A DNA stretch of 64,000 bases. Source: Ramlibacter lithotrophicus (lineage in GTDB: Bacteria > Pseudomonadota > Gammaproteobacteria > Burkholderiales > Burkholderiaceae_C). The notes below the pieces were generated by a model, which saw only the letters and a list, made by a program, of their open reading frames with translations, did no database searches and was not told the DNA's origin. Location: assembly GCF_012184415.1 (NCBI RefSeq), contig NZ_VTOX01000003.1, positions 473,682 to 537,681 on the forward strand, written 5' to 3'. Positions 17,941 through 26,049 of this stretch are shown here, in pieces. A program made the position numbers and the translations under genes. The first letter of the stretch is position 1. Each line of letters begins with the position of its first letter.

Positions 17941-19944
17941 ATGCCCCGAATGATGTTGCGAAAGATTCTGACACTGATCCTGGCGCTCCTCGTCAGCGGC
18001 GCGCAGGCGCAGGTCCGGGGCGGGGACGAACAGATCCTGGAGATGCAGCAGGCCTTCCGGCAGGGCAACAAGGGCAAGCTGGCGCAACTGCTGCCGCAGG
18101 TCCGGGGCCACGTACTGGAGCCGTGGGCCGCGTACTGGGAGCTGAGAAGCCGCCTGGAGTCCGCCTCCAGCGCGGAGATCCAGGAATTTCTCACGCGCTA
18201 CGCCGGAACCTACCAGGAGGACCGGTTGCGCAACGACTGGCTGCTGCTGCTCGGCCAGGTCCGCGACTGGAACACCTTCGCCGCCGAATATCCGAAGTAC
18301 CGGATGAAGGACGACCGCGAGGTGCGCTGCTACGGCCTGTATGCCACGCAGTTGCGCGGCGGCGCGCCGGCGCCGGGCGTGGCGGAGGAAGTGCGGCGCC
18401 TGTGGCTCTCGCAGCGCGACGCCGACGACGGCTGCACGTTCGCCATGTCGCAACTGGTCCAGGCGCCGGGTCCCCATCGGCAGGCGGTGCAGGACGTCTG
18501 GATCAAGGCCCGGATGGCAGTGGACGCGAACCGGCCGCGCGCCGCCGCGGCGGCCGTGGAACTGGCCGCGCCGGACGCCTTGCCGCAACTGGCCGAATTG
18601 AATGCCAGCCCGGCACGCTACCTCGCGAGCCGGGTCTTCGCCGCGTCCCGCGCGCGCAAGGAGATGGTGGTGCTCGCCTTGCTGCGCATGGCGGCATCCG
18701 ACCTCGACGTCGCAGCCACGCAGCTGGAGAGCAAGTGGGGGCCCCAGCTCTCGCCGGAGGAGCGCAACTGGGTCTGGGGCGCCATCGCCAGGCGGGCCGC
18801 GCAGCGCGTCGGCACCGGCGCGGACGCCCTCGCGTTCTATGCCAAGGTGACGCGCGACCAGGACCTCAGCGACGACATGCTGGCGTGGAAGGCGCGCGCC
18901 GCCTTGCGCGCCAGCCGCGGCCCCGAGTGGCGCCAGCTGCTGGCGGCGATCAACGCCATGAGCGAGGAAGCACGCCGCGAGCCGGCGTGGGTCTACTGGC
19001 GCGGCCGCGCGCTGCAGGCCCAGGGCGGCGACGAGCGGCTGGCGCAGGCGCGCGAGCTGTGGCAGTCGATCGCCTCGGTGCGCGGCTTCTACGAGCAGCT
19101 CTCGCTGGAGGAGCTGGGGAACAAGGTCACCGTGCCGGCGCGGCCCGAGCCGCCGACGGCGCAGGAGAAGGAGGCGGCGCGCCAACACCCCGGCCTGGCG
19201 CGGGCCATGCACGCGATCGGCATCGGCCTGCGCTCCGAAGGCGTGCGCGAGTGGAACTACTCGACCAACCTGGCCACGCCCGGCGGCATGGGCGAGCGCG
19301 AGCTGCTGGCCGCCGCGCAGCTGGCCTGCGAGCGCGAGGTATGGGACCGCTGCATCAACACCAGCGAGCGCACCGCCACCGCGTTCGACGCGGAGCAGCG
19401 CTTTCCGATGCCGCACCGTGACGCCGTGGTGCGGCGCAGCCAGGAGATCGGGCTCGATGCGGCCTACGTCTACGGCCTGATCCGCCAGGAAAGCCGCTTC
19501 ATCACCGACGCCCGGTCGCACGTCGGCGCGTCCGGGCTGATGCAGGTGATGCCGGCAACGGCGCGCTGGACGGCGCGCAAGATCGGCATGGCGAACTTCA
19601 CCACCGACAAGCTCAACGACCGCGACACCAACATCGCCATCGGCACCGGTTACCTGAAGCTGGTGCTGGACGACTTCGGCGGCTCGATGCCGCTGGCGGC
19701 GGCGGCCTACAACGCGGGACCGGGCCGGTCGCGCACCTGGCGCAACGGGCCGGTGATGGACGCCGCGGCCTGGGCCGAGAACGTGCCGTTCACCGAGACG
19801 CGCGACTACGTCAAGAAGGTGCTTGCCAACACCACGATGTACGCGGCGATCCTGACCGGCCAGCCGCAGTCGCTCAAGGCGCGGCTCGGCAGCGTCGGCC
19901 CGCGCGACGCGCGGCTGCCGGAAATCAACACCGACCTGCCCTGA
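17941..19944 (+). CDS. Lytic transglycosylase, Slt70-like
   Basis: About 667 residues. A signal peptide (LRKILTLILALLVSGAQAQ) is followed by a long alpha-helical superhelix (about 25-480) and a C-terminal lysozyme-like SLT domain. The catalytic Glu sits in LIRQESRF, followed by GASGLMQVMPATA and AAYNAGPGR. The enzyme cleaves peptidoglycan glycan strands to 1,6-anhydro-muropeptides in the periplasm. ATG codons at 17941, 17950 and 17953 are all possible; the later ones give the better signal peptide. AnmK (49677) would recycle its products. Confidence 0.93.
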   Translation: MPRMMLRKILTLILALLVSGAQAQVRGGDEQILEMQQAFRQGNKGKLAQLLPQVRGHVLEPWAAYWELRSRLESASSAEIQEFLTRYAGTYQEDRLRNDWLLLLGQVRDWNTFAAEYPKYRMKDDREVRCYGLYATQLRGGAPAPGVAEEVRRLWLSQRDADDGCTFAMSQLVQAPGPHRQAVQDVWIKARMAVDANRPRAAAAAVELAAPDALPQLAELNASPARYLASRVFAASRARKEMVVLALLRMAASDLDVAATQLESKWGPQLSPEERNWVWGAIARRAAQRVGTGADALAFYAKVTRDQDLSDDMLAWKARAALRASRGPEWRQLLAAINAMSEEARREPAWVYWRGRALQAQGGDERLAQARELWQSIASVRGFYEQLSLEELGNKVTVPARPEPPTAQEKEAARQHPGLARAMHAIGIGLRSEGVREWNYSTNLATPGGMGERELLAAAQLACEREVWDRCINTSERTATAFDAEQRFPMPHRDAVVRRSQEIGLDAAYVYGLIRQESRFITDARSHVGASGLMQVMPATARWTARKIGMANFTTDKLNDRDTNIAIGTGYLKLVLDDFGGSMPLAAAAYNAGPGRSRTWRNGPVMDAAAWAENVPFTETRDYVKKVLANTTMYAAILTGQPQSLKARLGSVGPRDARLPEINTDLP

Positions 19945-19953
19945 GGTCCGCGC

Positions 19954-20457
19954 ATGGCCTGGTGGGATGTCGTCGTTGCAACCGTTGCCAGGGAATTCTC
20001 CGACGTCGGCGACGCCGAGCAGTTCACGCGGCTGGCGGTGCGCCTGCTGGTGGCTGCCATCCTGGGCGGCATCCTCGGGCTGCAGCGCGAGCGCCACGGC
20101 AAGGCCGCCGGCGTGCGCACCCACATGCTGGTGGCGCTCGGCGCGGCCCTGTTCGTGCTGGTGCCACAGCAATGGGGCATGGACGAGGCCGACCTGAGCC
20201 GCGTGATCCAGGGCGTGGTGGCCGGCGTGGGGTTTCTCTGCGCCGGCAGCATCCTGAAATCGGATGACGACCACGTCCGCGGCCTGACGACGGCGGCCGG
20301 CATCTGGCTCACGGCCGCGATCGGCGTCGCCGCCGGCCTGGGCCGCGAGATGACCGCGGCGCTCAGCGCGCTGCTGGCGCTGGCGATCCTGTCCATGGAG
20401 GGCCCGCTGCGGCGGCTGGCCGGCCGCAGCGGGAAGGACAACGAGGATCCGGGCTAG
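19954..20457 (+). CDS. MgtC/SapB family membrane protein
   Basis: A 167-residue inner-membrane protein with four to five hydrophobic segments and the MgtC signature GGILGLQRERHGKAAGVRTH early on, then GVGFLCAGSILKSDD. Full MgtC proteins of enterics have an extra C-terminal ACT-like domain that is absent here, so this is the short SapB/YhiD type. Its role in magnesium or acid stress is known only for relatives. It starts 9 nt after the transglycosylase stop and may be cotranscribed. Confidence 0.85.
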   Translation: MAWWDVVVATVAREFSDVGDAEQFTRLAVRLLVAAILGGILGLQRERHGKAAGVRTHMLVALGAALFVLVPQQWGMDEADLSRVIQGVVAGVGFLCAGSILKSDDDHVRGLTTAAGIWLTAAIGVAAGLGREMTAALSALLALAILSMEGPLRRLAGRSGKDNEDPG

Positions 20458-20511
20458 GATCGCTGCCTGTGCAGCCCGGCGCCGCCGGGCGCGCCACAAC
20501 GAGGAGACAAC

Positions 20512-21207
20512 ATGCTCAAACTCCATATCGGCAACAAGAACTACTCGTCCTGGTCGATGCGCCCCTGGGTGCTGATGAAGCAGGCGGGGATCCCGTTCGA
20601 GGAATGGCGGGTGCGTTTCGACTCGTTCGAGCCGGACTCGACGTTCAAGCAGACGCTGCGCGCCCTCACACCCGCCGGCAAGGTTCCGGTGCTGGTCGAC
20701 GACGGGCTGGTCGTCTGGGACACGCTGGCGATCGCCGAATACCTGAACGAGCAGTTTCCGGACCGCCAGCTGTGGCCGGCGGACAGGCAGGCCAGGGCCC
20801 GCGCCCGCAGCGTCTGCGCCGAAATGCATTCGGGCTTCGCCGCGCTGCGCGGCACCTGCCCGATGAACATCGAGGCGTCGATCCCGCAGGTCGGCCCGCT
20901 CGCGATGCGCGACAACGCGGCCGTCAGGAGCGACGTGGAGCGCATCTTCTCGATGTGGACCGAGCTGCTGCAGCAGCATGGCGGGCCGATGCTGTTCGGC
21001 GCGTTCAGCATCGCCGACGCGTTCTTCGCGCCGGTGTGCATGCGCTTCCGCACGTACGGGTTCGAGCTGCCGCCGCACATCGGCGACTACGTGGAGCGCG
21101 TGCGCGCGCTGCCCGGCGTGAAGGCGTGGATCGACGACGCGCTGGCGGAGCACGACTTCCGCGAGTTCGAGGAGCGCTACCGCCTCGCGCCGCACTGGGC
21201 GCGCTGA
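20512..21207 (+). CDS. Glutathione S-transferase family protein
   Basis: A 231-residue protein with an N-terminal thioredoxin-like GST domain (NKNYSSWSMRPWVLMKQAGI, catalytic Ser candidate in the SSWS stretch, and the cis-Pro and GSH-binding GKVPVLVDDGLVVWDTLAI) and an all-helical C-terminal domain from about residue 95. It resembles YfcF-like GSTs. A GAGGAGA ribosome site lies before the ATG. The gene is probably separate from mgtC-like, with a 54-nt gap. Substrate unknown. Confidence 0.88.
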   Translation: MLKLHIGNKNYSSWSMRPWVLMKQAGIPFEEWRVRFDSFEPDSTFKQTLRALTPAGKVPVLVDDGLVVWDTLAIAEYLNEQFPDRQLWPADRQARARARSVCAEMHSGFAALRGTCPMNIEASIPQVGPLAMRDNAAVRSDVERIFSMWTELLQQHGGPMLFGAFSIADAFFAPVCMRFRTYGFELPPHIGDYVERVRALPGVKAWIDDALAEHDFREFEERYRLAPHWAR

Positions 21208-21286
21208 GAAAGCCGACAGCCGGACCCGGAAGCCGTCCGGCTGTCCGCTCCCGCTTTCAAGGTCCCGCCGCCGCTACACTGCCCCG

Positions 21287-22510
21287 ATGCGAACGTACAT
21301 CGTCGGCGGCGCGGTGCGCGATGCCCTGCTGGGCCTGCCGGTGAACGACCGCGACTGGGTCGTCGTCGGCGCCACGCCGCACGAGATGATCGCCGCCGGC
21401 TACCTGCCGGTCGGCAAGGACTTCCCGGTCTTCCTGCACCCGGAAACGCGCGAGGAACACGCCCTCGCCCGCACCGAGCGCAAGACCGCGCGCGGCTACC
21501 ACGGCTTCGCCTTCCACGCCGAGCCCGACGTGACGCTGGAGCAGGACCTCGCCCGGCGCGACCTGACGATCAACGCGATGGCGCAGGACGAACACGGGCT
21601 GGTGATCGACCCGTACGGCGGCCGCGCCGACCTGCAGGCGCGCACCCTGCGGCACGTGACCGACGCCTTCCGCGAGGACCCGGTGCGCATCCTGCGCGTC
21701 GCGCGTTTCGCCGCCCGCTTCACCGGCTTCAGCCTCGCTCCCGAGACGCTGGCGCTGATGCGCGAAATGGTCGCCGCCGGCGAGGTCGACGCCCTGGTCC
21801 CCGAGCGCGTCTGGCAGGAGCTCGCGCGCGGGCTGATGGAGGAGCGGCCTTCGCGCATGTTCCAGGTGCTGCGCGACTGCGGCGCGCTCGAGCGCCTGCT
21901 GCCCGAGGTGGAGAGGCTGTGGGGCGTGCCGCAGCGCCCCGAGTACCACCCCGAGATCGACACCGGGCTGCACCTGATGATGGTGCTGGACATGAGCGCC
22001 CGCCTGGCGGCGCCGCTGCCGGTGCGTTTCGCGTGCCTGACCCACGACCTGGGCAAGGGCACGACGCCGGCGGACGTCCTGCCGCGCCACATCGGCCACG
22101 AAGAGCGCAGCGCCCGCCTGCTGCGCGGCGTGTGCGAGCGGCTGCGCGTGCCGGTGGAATGCCGCGAGCTCGCCGACGTGGTGGCGCGCGAGCACGGCAA
22201 CATCCACCGCAGCGGCGAGTTCGCGGCCGCCGCCGCGGTGCGCCTGCTGGAGCGCTGCGACGCGTTCCGCAAGCCGCAGCGCTTCGATGCGATCCTGCTG
22301 GCCTGCGAATGCGATGCCCGCGGGCGCCTGGGGCTGGAAGAAGCGTCCTATCCGCAGCGGCCGCGCCTGTTGCAAGCGCTCGCCGCTGCGCAGGCGGTCG
22401 ACACACGCGCGATCGCCGCTTCCGCGCAGGAGCAGGGCATCGCCGGGCCGCGCATCGGCGAGCTGATCCACCAGGCCCGCGTCGAGGCCGTCGCGTGCAC
22501 TAGCCCTTAG
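21287..22510 (+). CDS. cca: Multifunctional CCA-adding tRNA nucleotidyltransferase
   Basis: A 407-residue class II nucleotidyltransferase that builds or repairs the tRNA 3' CCA end. The N-terminal catalytic motifs are GGAVRDALLGLPVNDRDWVV and ARRDLTINAMA, followed by EDPVRILRVARFAAR. A C-terminal HD phosphohydrolase domain (FACLTHDLGKGTTP) marks the E. coli-like multifunctional form. Length fits. It ends in an 11-bp overlap with the convergent ROK kinase gene. Confidence 0.95.
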   Translation: MRTYIVGGAVRDALLGLPVNDRDWVVVGATPHEMIAAGYLPVGKDFPVFLHPETREEHALARTERKTARGYHGFAFHAEPDVTLEQDLARRDLTINAMAQDEHGLVIDPYGGRADLQARTLRHVTDAFREDPVRILRVARFAARFTGFSLAPETLALMREMVAAGEVDALVPERVWQELARGLMEERPSRMFQVLRDCGALERLLPEVERLWGVPQRPEYHPEIDTGLHLMMVLDMSARLAAPLPVRFACLTHDLGKGTTPADVLPRHIGHEERSARLLRGVCERLRVPVECRELADVVAREHGNIHRSGEFAAAAAVRLLERCDAFRKPQRFDAILLACECDARGRLGLEEASYPQRPRLLQALAAAQAVDTRAIAASAQEQGIAGPRIGELIHQARVEAVACTSP

Positions 22511-23456
22511 GTCCGGCCGGCGCATCGGCGCCGTTGGCCAGCAGCGCCAGCGCGGCATAGTCGCCCACGCGCTCGCCGAGCCCCGCCGCCACCAGCTCGC
22601 AGCCGGCCGTCAGCGCCGGAAAACGCGACGACACCTCGTGCTGCAGGCGCGGCAGCAGGAATTCGCTGTTGTTGGTGAAGACGCTGCCGCCCAGGCTGAT
22701 GCGCTGCAGGTCGAGCGTCGCCGTCAGGTTGTACAGGGCGCGCCCCATCACGCGGCACAGGCCGGCGACGACCGTCTCCGCCGGAGCGTCGCCGGCCCTC
22801 GCCCGCTGCAGCACCGTGGCCGCGTCCACGCCGAAGCGCCGCTCGATCGCATTGCCCGCCACCAGCGCCTCCACGTCGCCGACGTTGCCGCAGCCGCACA
22901 AGGCGTCGTCGTTGTCGGACACGAACATGTGTCCCGCGTGGCCGGCATTGCCGTTCTTGCCATGCAGGAGCCGCCCGTCGACGCACAGGCCGACGCCGAT
23001 GCCCGTGCTCCAGGTGACGTACGCGCAGTGGTCGTAGCCGCGCAAGGCGCCCCAGCGCCGCTCGGCCTCCAGGGCCGCGACGCAGTCGTTCTCGATGCGG
23101 ACCTTCGCGAACCGCTCGCGCAGCGGCGCCTCCAGCGGCGCGGTGATCCAGTCGTTCGGCAGTCCGCGCTCGGGCCCGGCGATGCCGCCGCAGATGTTGG
23201 GCGCCGCCAGTTCGATCAGCCCGTCGCGCATCACGAACGGGCCGGCCGACGAGACGCCCGCCCGCTGCACCGTCTGCGGCGCGACGCCGATCTCGGCGCA
23301 CGCCTCCTCGACGAGGCGCACGATCTGGCGGGCGAGCGCGTCGCTGGCGCCGGTCCTGGCGGTCGGTTCGCTGCGCCGGGCGAACAGCGCCAGCCCGCTG
23401 CCGCTGCTGAGGCTCACCGCCACCTTGGTCCCGCCGATGTCGATGCAGGCATCCAT
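22500..23456 (-). CDS. ROK-family sugar kinase
   Basis: A 318-residue ROK kinase: ATP-binding IDIGGTKVAV at the N-terminus, catalytic Asp in RIENDCVAAL, and GIGVGLCVDGRLLHG followed by a zinc-site histidine near GHAGHM. The zinc motif CxCGxxGCxE is altered to CGCGNVGDVE: the third cysteine is Asp, so zinc binding may be lost or changed. ROK kinases phosphorylate hexoses such as fructose, glucose or ManNAc, but this one cannot be assigned. The upstream DUF2905 gene is 11 nt away on the same strand. Confidence 0.85.
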   Translation of the reverse strand: MDACIDIGGTKVAVSLSSGSGLALFARRSEPTARTGASDALARQIVRLVEEACAEIGVAPQTVQRAGVSSAGPFVMRDGLIELAAPNICGGIAGPERGLPNDWITAPLEAPLRERFAKVRIENDCVAALEAERRWGALRGYDHCAYVTWSTGIGVGLCVDGRLLHGKNGNAGHAGHMFVSDNDDALCGCGNVGDVEALVAGNAIERRFGVDAATVLQRARAGDAPAETVVAGLCRVMGRALYNLTATLDLQRISLGGSVFTNNSEFLLPRLQHEVSSRFPALTAGCELVAAGLGERVGDYAALALLANGADAPAGPKG

Positions 23457-23467
23457 GCCGCAGCCCC

Positions 23468-23662
23468 TCAGAGAAGTCTGGAGATCAGTCCCGCCGCCAG
23501 GCTCAGCAACACCGTGGTGGTGAGCGGAATGAACCAGTCGCGGCCGAACAGCCTGAAGCGGAAATCGCCGGGCAGCTTGCCGAAGCCCAGGCGCTGCAGC
23601 AACGGACTGAACCAGTTGATGAGCATCAGGGCCAGGAAGATGACGATGATCCAGCGAATCAT
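23468..23662 (-). CDS. DUF2905 small membrane protein
   Basis: A 64-residue protein with two membrane segments (WIIVIFLALMLINWF and LTTTVLLSLAAGLISRLL) around the conserved LGFGKLPGDFRFRLFGRD loop typical of DUF2905. Function is unknown. It lies between the MidA-type methyltransferase and the ROK kinase on the same strand with gaps of 20 nt or less, so the three are likely one operon. Confidence 0.85.
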   Translation of the reverse strand: MIRWIIVIFLALMLINWFSPLLQRLGFGKLPGDFRFRLFGRDWFIPLTTTVLLSLAAGLISRLL

Positions 23663-23682
23663 CCGCCGAGTCTAAGCGCCGA

Positions 23683-24780
23683 TCAGAGCGTGTGGGTGCG
23701 GTCGCCTTCGCGAAAGCCCACCGCGTCCCAGAAGTCGCCGCGGTGCAGCGCGACGACCTTGAACAGTTCGCCCATCTCGTGTTCCGCGATGAGGCGCTGG
23801 CCGGCGACGCGCCCGCCCAGGTCCGCCGACGCCAGCATCTCCGCCAGGCCACAGTTGACCAGAAACCGCGCCTGCGTCGTGTAACCCAGCACCGACAGGC
23901 CGGTGTCCTGCGCCGCGACCGCGACGCCGGTGAAGTTCACGTGCGCGGTGATGTCCTTCGTGCCCACGTCGGCCAGCGGATCGGCATCGGCCAGGTGGCC
24001 GCGGTGACACATCAGGGTGCCCATGTGGCGCTGCGGGTGGTAGTACTCGCGCTCGGGGAATCCGTAGTCGATGAAGAACGCGGCCCCTTGCACCAGTCGG
24101 TCGGCCAGCGTCCGGATGAACGCCTCGGCCTGGGGGTGAATCTCGGTGACGTAGTCGTGCGTTCCCTCGGGCTCCACCGGCGGGCGCAGGTCCGTGACGC
24201 GGTCCTCCCACGCCAGCGCATCTTCGCCCGCCAGCGCCACGCCACGTTCGTGCCACGTGCCGTTCACGCGCGCCAGCAGCTTGACCGGCATCGCGTCGAG
24301 CACCTCGTTGCCGACCACGACGCCGCGCATTTGCGCCGGCAGCTCGCCGGCCCAGCGCACCTGTCCGGCATAGGCCGCGAGCGTCGTCTGCTGGCGTGCC
24401 CGCAGGCTGCCGGACAGGTCGACGATGGTGTAGCGGCGCACCTTGCGCCCGAGCGCCTGCAGCAGTTGCAGCGCCAGCGCCCCGGAGCCGGCGCCGAACT
24501 CCCACACTTCGTCGGTACCGGTGGCCCGCAGCGCCTCGGCGACCTGCACCGCGAGGGCCTTGCCGAACAGCGGGCTCATCTCGGGCGCCGTGACGAAGTC
24601 GCTGCCCGAAGCCGGCAACTGGCCGAACTTGCGCGAGTCGTTGGCGTAATACCCCAGGCCCGGCGCATACAGCGCGAGCGCCATGAACCGGTCGAACGGC
24701 AGCCAGCCGCCGGACCGCTCGATCGACTGCCGGACCAGGGCCAGCACGGCCCTCGTTACACTGTTTGCTTCTGTCGCCAC
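23683..24780 (-). CDS. SAM-dependent methyltransferase, MidA/NDUFAF7 family
   Basis: A 365-residue class I methyltransferase of the DUF185 family. LALYAPGLGYYANDSRKFG and GSDFVTAPEMSPLFG near the N-terminus and the SAM-binding EFGAGSGALALQLLQAL are characteristic. The human relative NDUFAF7 methylates a complex I subunit; bacterial substrates are not settled. It starts with GTG at 24780, and the divergent SDR gene starts 17 bp away. First gene of the methyltransferase-DUF2905-ROK group. Confidence 0.88.
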   Translation of the reverse strand: MATEANSVTRAVLALVRQSIERSGGWLPFDRFMALALYAPGLGYYANDSRKFGQLPASGSDFVTAPEMSPLFGKALAVQVAEALRATGTDEVWEFGAGSGALALQLLQALGRKVRRYTIVDLSGSLRARQQTTLAAYAGQVRWAGELPAQMRGVVVGNEVLDAMPVKLLARVNGTWHERGVALAGEDALAWEDRVTDLRPPVEPEGTHDYVTEIHPQAEAFIRTLADRLVQGAAFFIDYGFPEREYYHPQRHMGTLMCHRGHLADADPLADVGTKDITAHVNFTGVAVAAQDTGLSVLGYTTQARFLVNCGLAEMLASADLGGRVAGQRLIAEHEMGELFKVVALHRGDFWDAVGFREGDRTHTL

Positions 24781-24797
24781 CGCCGGATTGTCCCCGA

Positions 24798-25571
24798 ATG
24801 AGCGAGCCGCCCCGCCCCCGCACCGCGCTGGTCACCGGATCGGCACGCCGGCTCGGCCGCGACGTCGCGCTGGCACTGGCCGCCGCGGGCTGGCAGGTGG
24901 CCATCCATTACCGCGGATCGGCGGTGCAGGCCGAGGAGACGGTGGCCGACTGCCGCCGGCTCGCACCCGGCCTCTGGTTCGAGGCGTTCCAGGCCGACCT
25001 CGCCGACGAGCTGCAGGCGCGCGAGCTGCTGCCGCGGGTCGCCGCCCGTTGCGGCAGCGTCCACGCCGTGGTCAACAACGCATCGGTTTTCGAGCACGAC
25101 GACGCGCAGAGCTTCGGCTACGACTGCCTCGTGCGCCACCTGGCGACCAACACCGCCGCGCCGGTGGTGCTCGCCCAGGCCCTGCACCGCCACGTGCAGG
25201 GGCGCTCCGGCGACGGCGTGGTGGTGAACCTGCTCGACCAGAAGCTGTGGAACCAGAACCCCGACTTCCTCAGCTACACCTTGTCCAAGGCGGCGCTCGA
25301 AGCGGCCAATACGGCGCTTGCGATGGCGCTCGCGCCCCTGGTGCGCGTGGTCGGCGTCGCCCCCGGCCTGACGTTGACCAGCCACATGCTGACGCAGGAG
25401 AAGTTCGAACAGCTGCATCGCATGGCGCCGCTGGGACGCTCCTCGACGCCGGCGGACGTCGCGCATGCCGTGCGATTCGCGCTGGAGAACCAGGCGATCA
25501 CCGGAACGACGCTGCTGGTTGACGGCGGCCAGCACCTGATGAAGCAGGATCGCGATTTTTCAGTCATGTGA
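24798..25571 (+). CDS. SDR-family oxidoreductase, FolM/pteridine reductase-like
   Basis: A 257-residue short-chain dehydrogenase. The N-terminal TGSARRLGRDVALALA has an Arg after the TGxxxxLG pattern, typical of pteridine reductases and FolM that prefer NADPH. VNNASVFEHDD and the catalytic SYTLSK (Tyr and Lys) follow. The gene is just before folB, supporting a role in dihydromonapterin or dihydrofolate reduction. A REP-like repeat separates the two. The start at 24798 is preferred to 24765 by alignment with other SDRs. Confidence 0.85.
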   Translation: MSEPPRPRTALVTGSARRLGRDVALALAAAGWQVAIHYRGSAVQAEETVADCRRLAPGLWFEAFQADLADELQARELLPRVAARCGSVHAVVNNASVFEHDDAQSFGYDCLVRHLATNTAAPVVLAQALHRHVQGRSGDGVVVNLLDQKLWNQNPDFLSYTLSKAALEAANTALAMALAPLVRVVGVAPGLTLTSHMLTQEKFEQLHRMAPLGRSSTPADVAHAVRFALENQAITGTTLLVDGGQHLMKQDRDFSVM

Positions 25572-25573
25572 CT

Positions 25574-25647
25574 TTGGGGTCAGATCACGATTTCGGACGA
25601 GGTGGTTCAGGCAGGCGCGGTGGCTCAGAATTGTGCTCTGACCCCAA
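25574..25647. repeat. REP-like intergenic inverted repeat
   Basis: TTGGGGTCAGATCACGATT (25574-25592) and AATTGTGCTCTGACCCCAA (25629-25647) form a 19-bp inverted repeat with two mismatches around a 36-bp spacer. The TTGGGGTCAGA...TCTGACCCCAA layout resembles REP elements mobilised by RAYT (Y1) transposases in beta- and gammaproteobacteria. No RAYT gene is in this window. It sits exactly between the SDR and folB genes. Confidence 0.6.
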
Positions 25648-25676
25648 CCGATCAAGAAAGCGAGCACCGATCAGCG

Positions 25677-26042
25677 ATGTCCAAAGGCACCCAGATCCTC
25701 CAGCTGACCGGCCTGCGCTTCGACGCCAACCTCGGCATCCTCGACCACGAGAAGACCGCGCCCCAGCCGATCCAGGTCGACGCCGAGCTGAACCTCGGCG
25801 CGCAGCCGCTGGAGCCGCGCGACGACGACATCCTGCACGTGCTCGACTACCGCAAGGTGCGCAAGATCATCATCGACGAGTGCACCGCCGAGCACGTCAA
25901 TCTGCTGGAGAGCCTGATCGGCAAGCTGGCGCAGCGCCTGATGCAGCTGCCCGGCGTCGTCGGCGTGCGCGTGCGCATCGCCAAGCTCGAGATCTTCGAC
26001 GACTGCGAAGTGGCGATCCGGGTCGAGGCCGGCCTGTGGTGA
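25677..26042 (+). CDS. folB: Dihydroneopterin aldolase / epimerase (FolB/FolX)
   Basis: A 121-residue member of the tunnelling-fold family of pterin enzymes. Conserved parts are LTGLRFDANLGILDHEKTAP and LDYRKVRKII, with the catalytic-type Glu near HVNLLESLIGKLA. FolB cleaves 7,8-dihydroneopterin in folate synthesis; FolX epimerises the triphosphate. The FolM-like neighbour would also suit FolX, so the two cannot be separated here. The start MSKGTQ at 25677 follows the REP-like element. The acyl-CoA ligase begins 7 nt after the stop. Confidence 0.87.
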   Translation: MSKGTQILQLTGLRFDANLGILDHEKTAPQPIQVDAELNLGAQPLEPRDDDILHVLDYRKVRKIIIDECTAEHVNLLESLIGKLAQRLMQLPGVVGVRVRIAKLEIFDDCEVAIRVEAGLW

Positions 26043-26049
26043 GCGCCGG

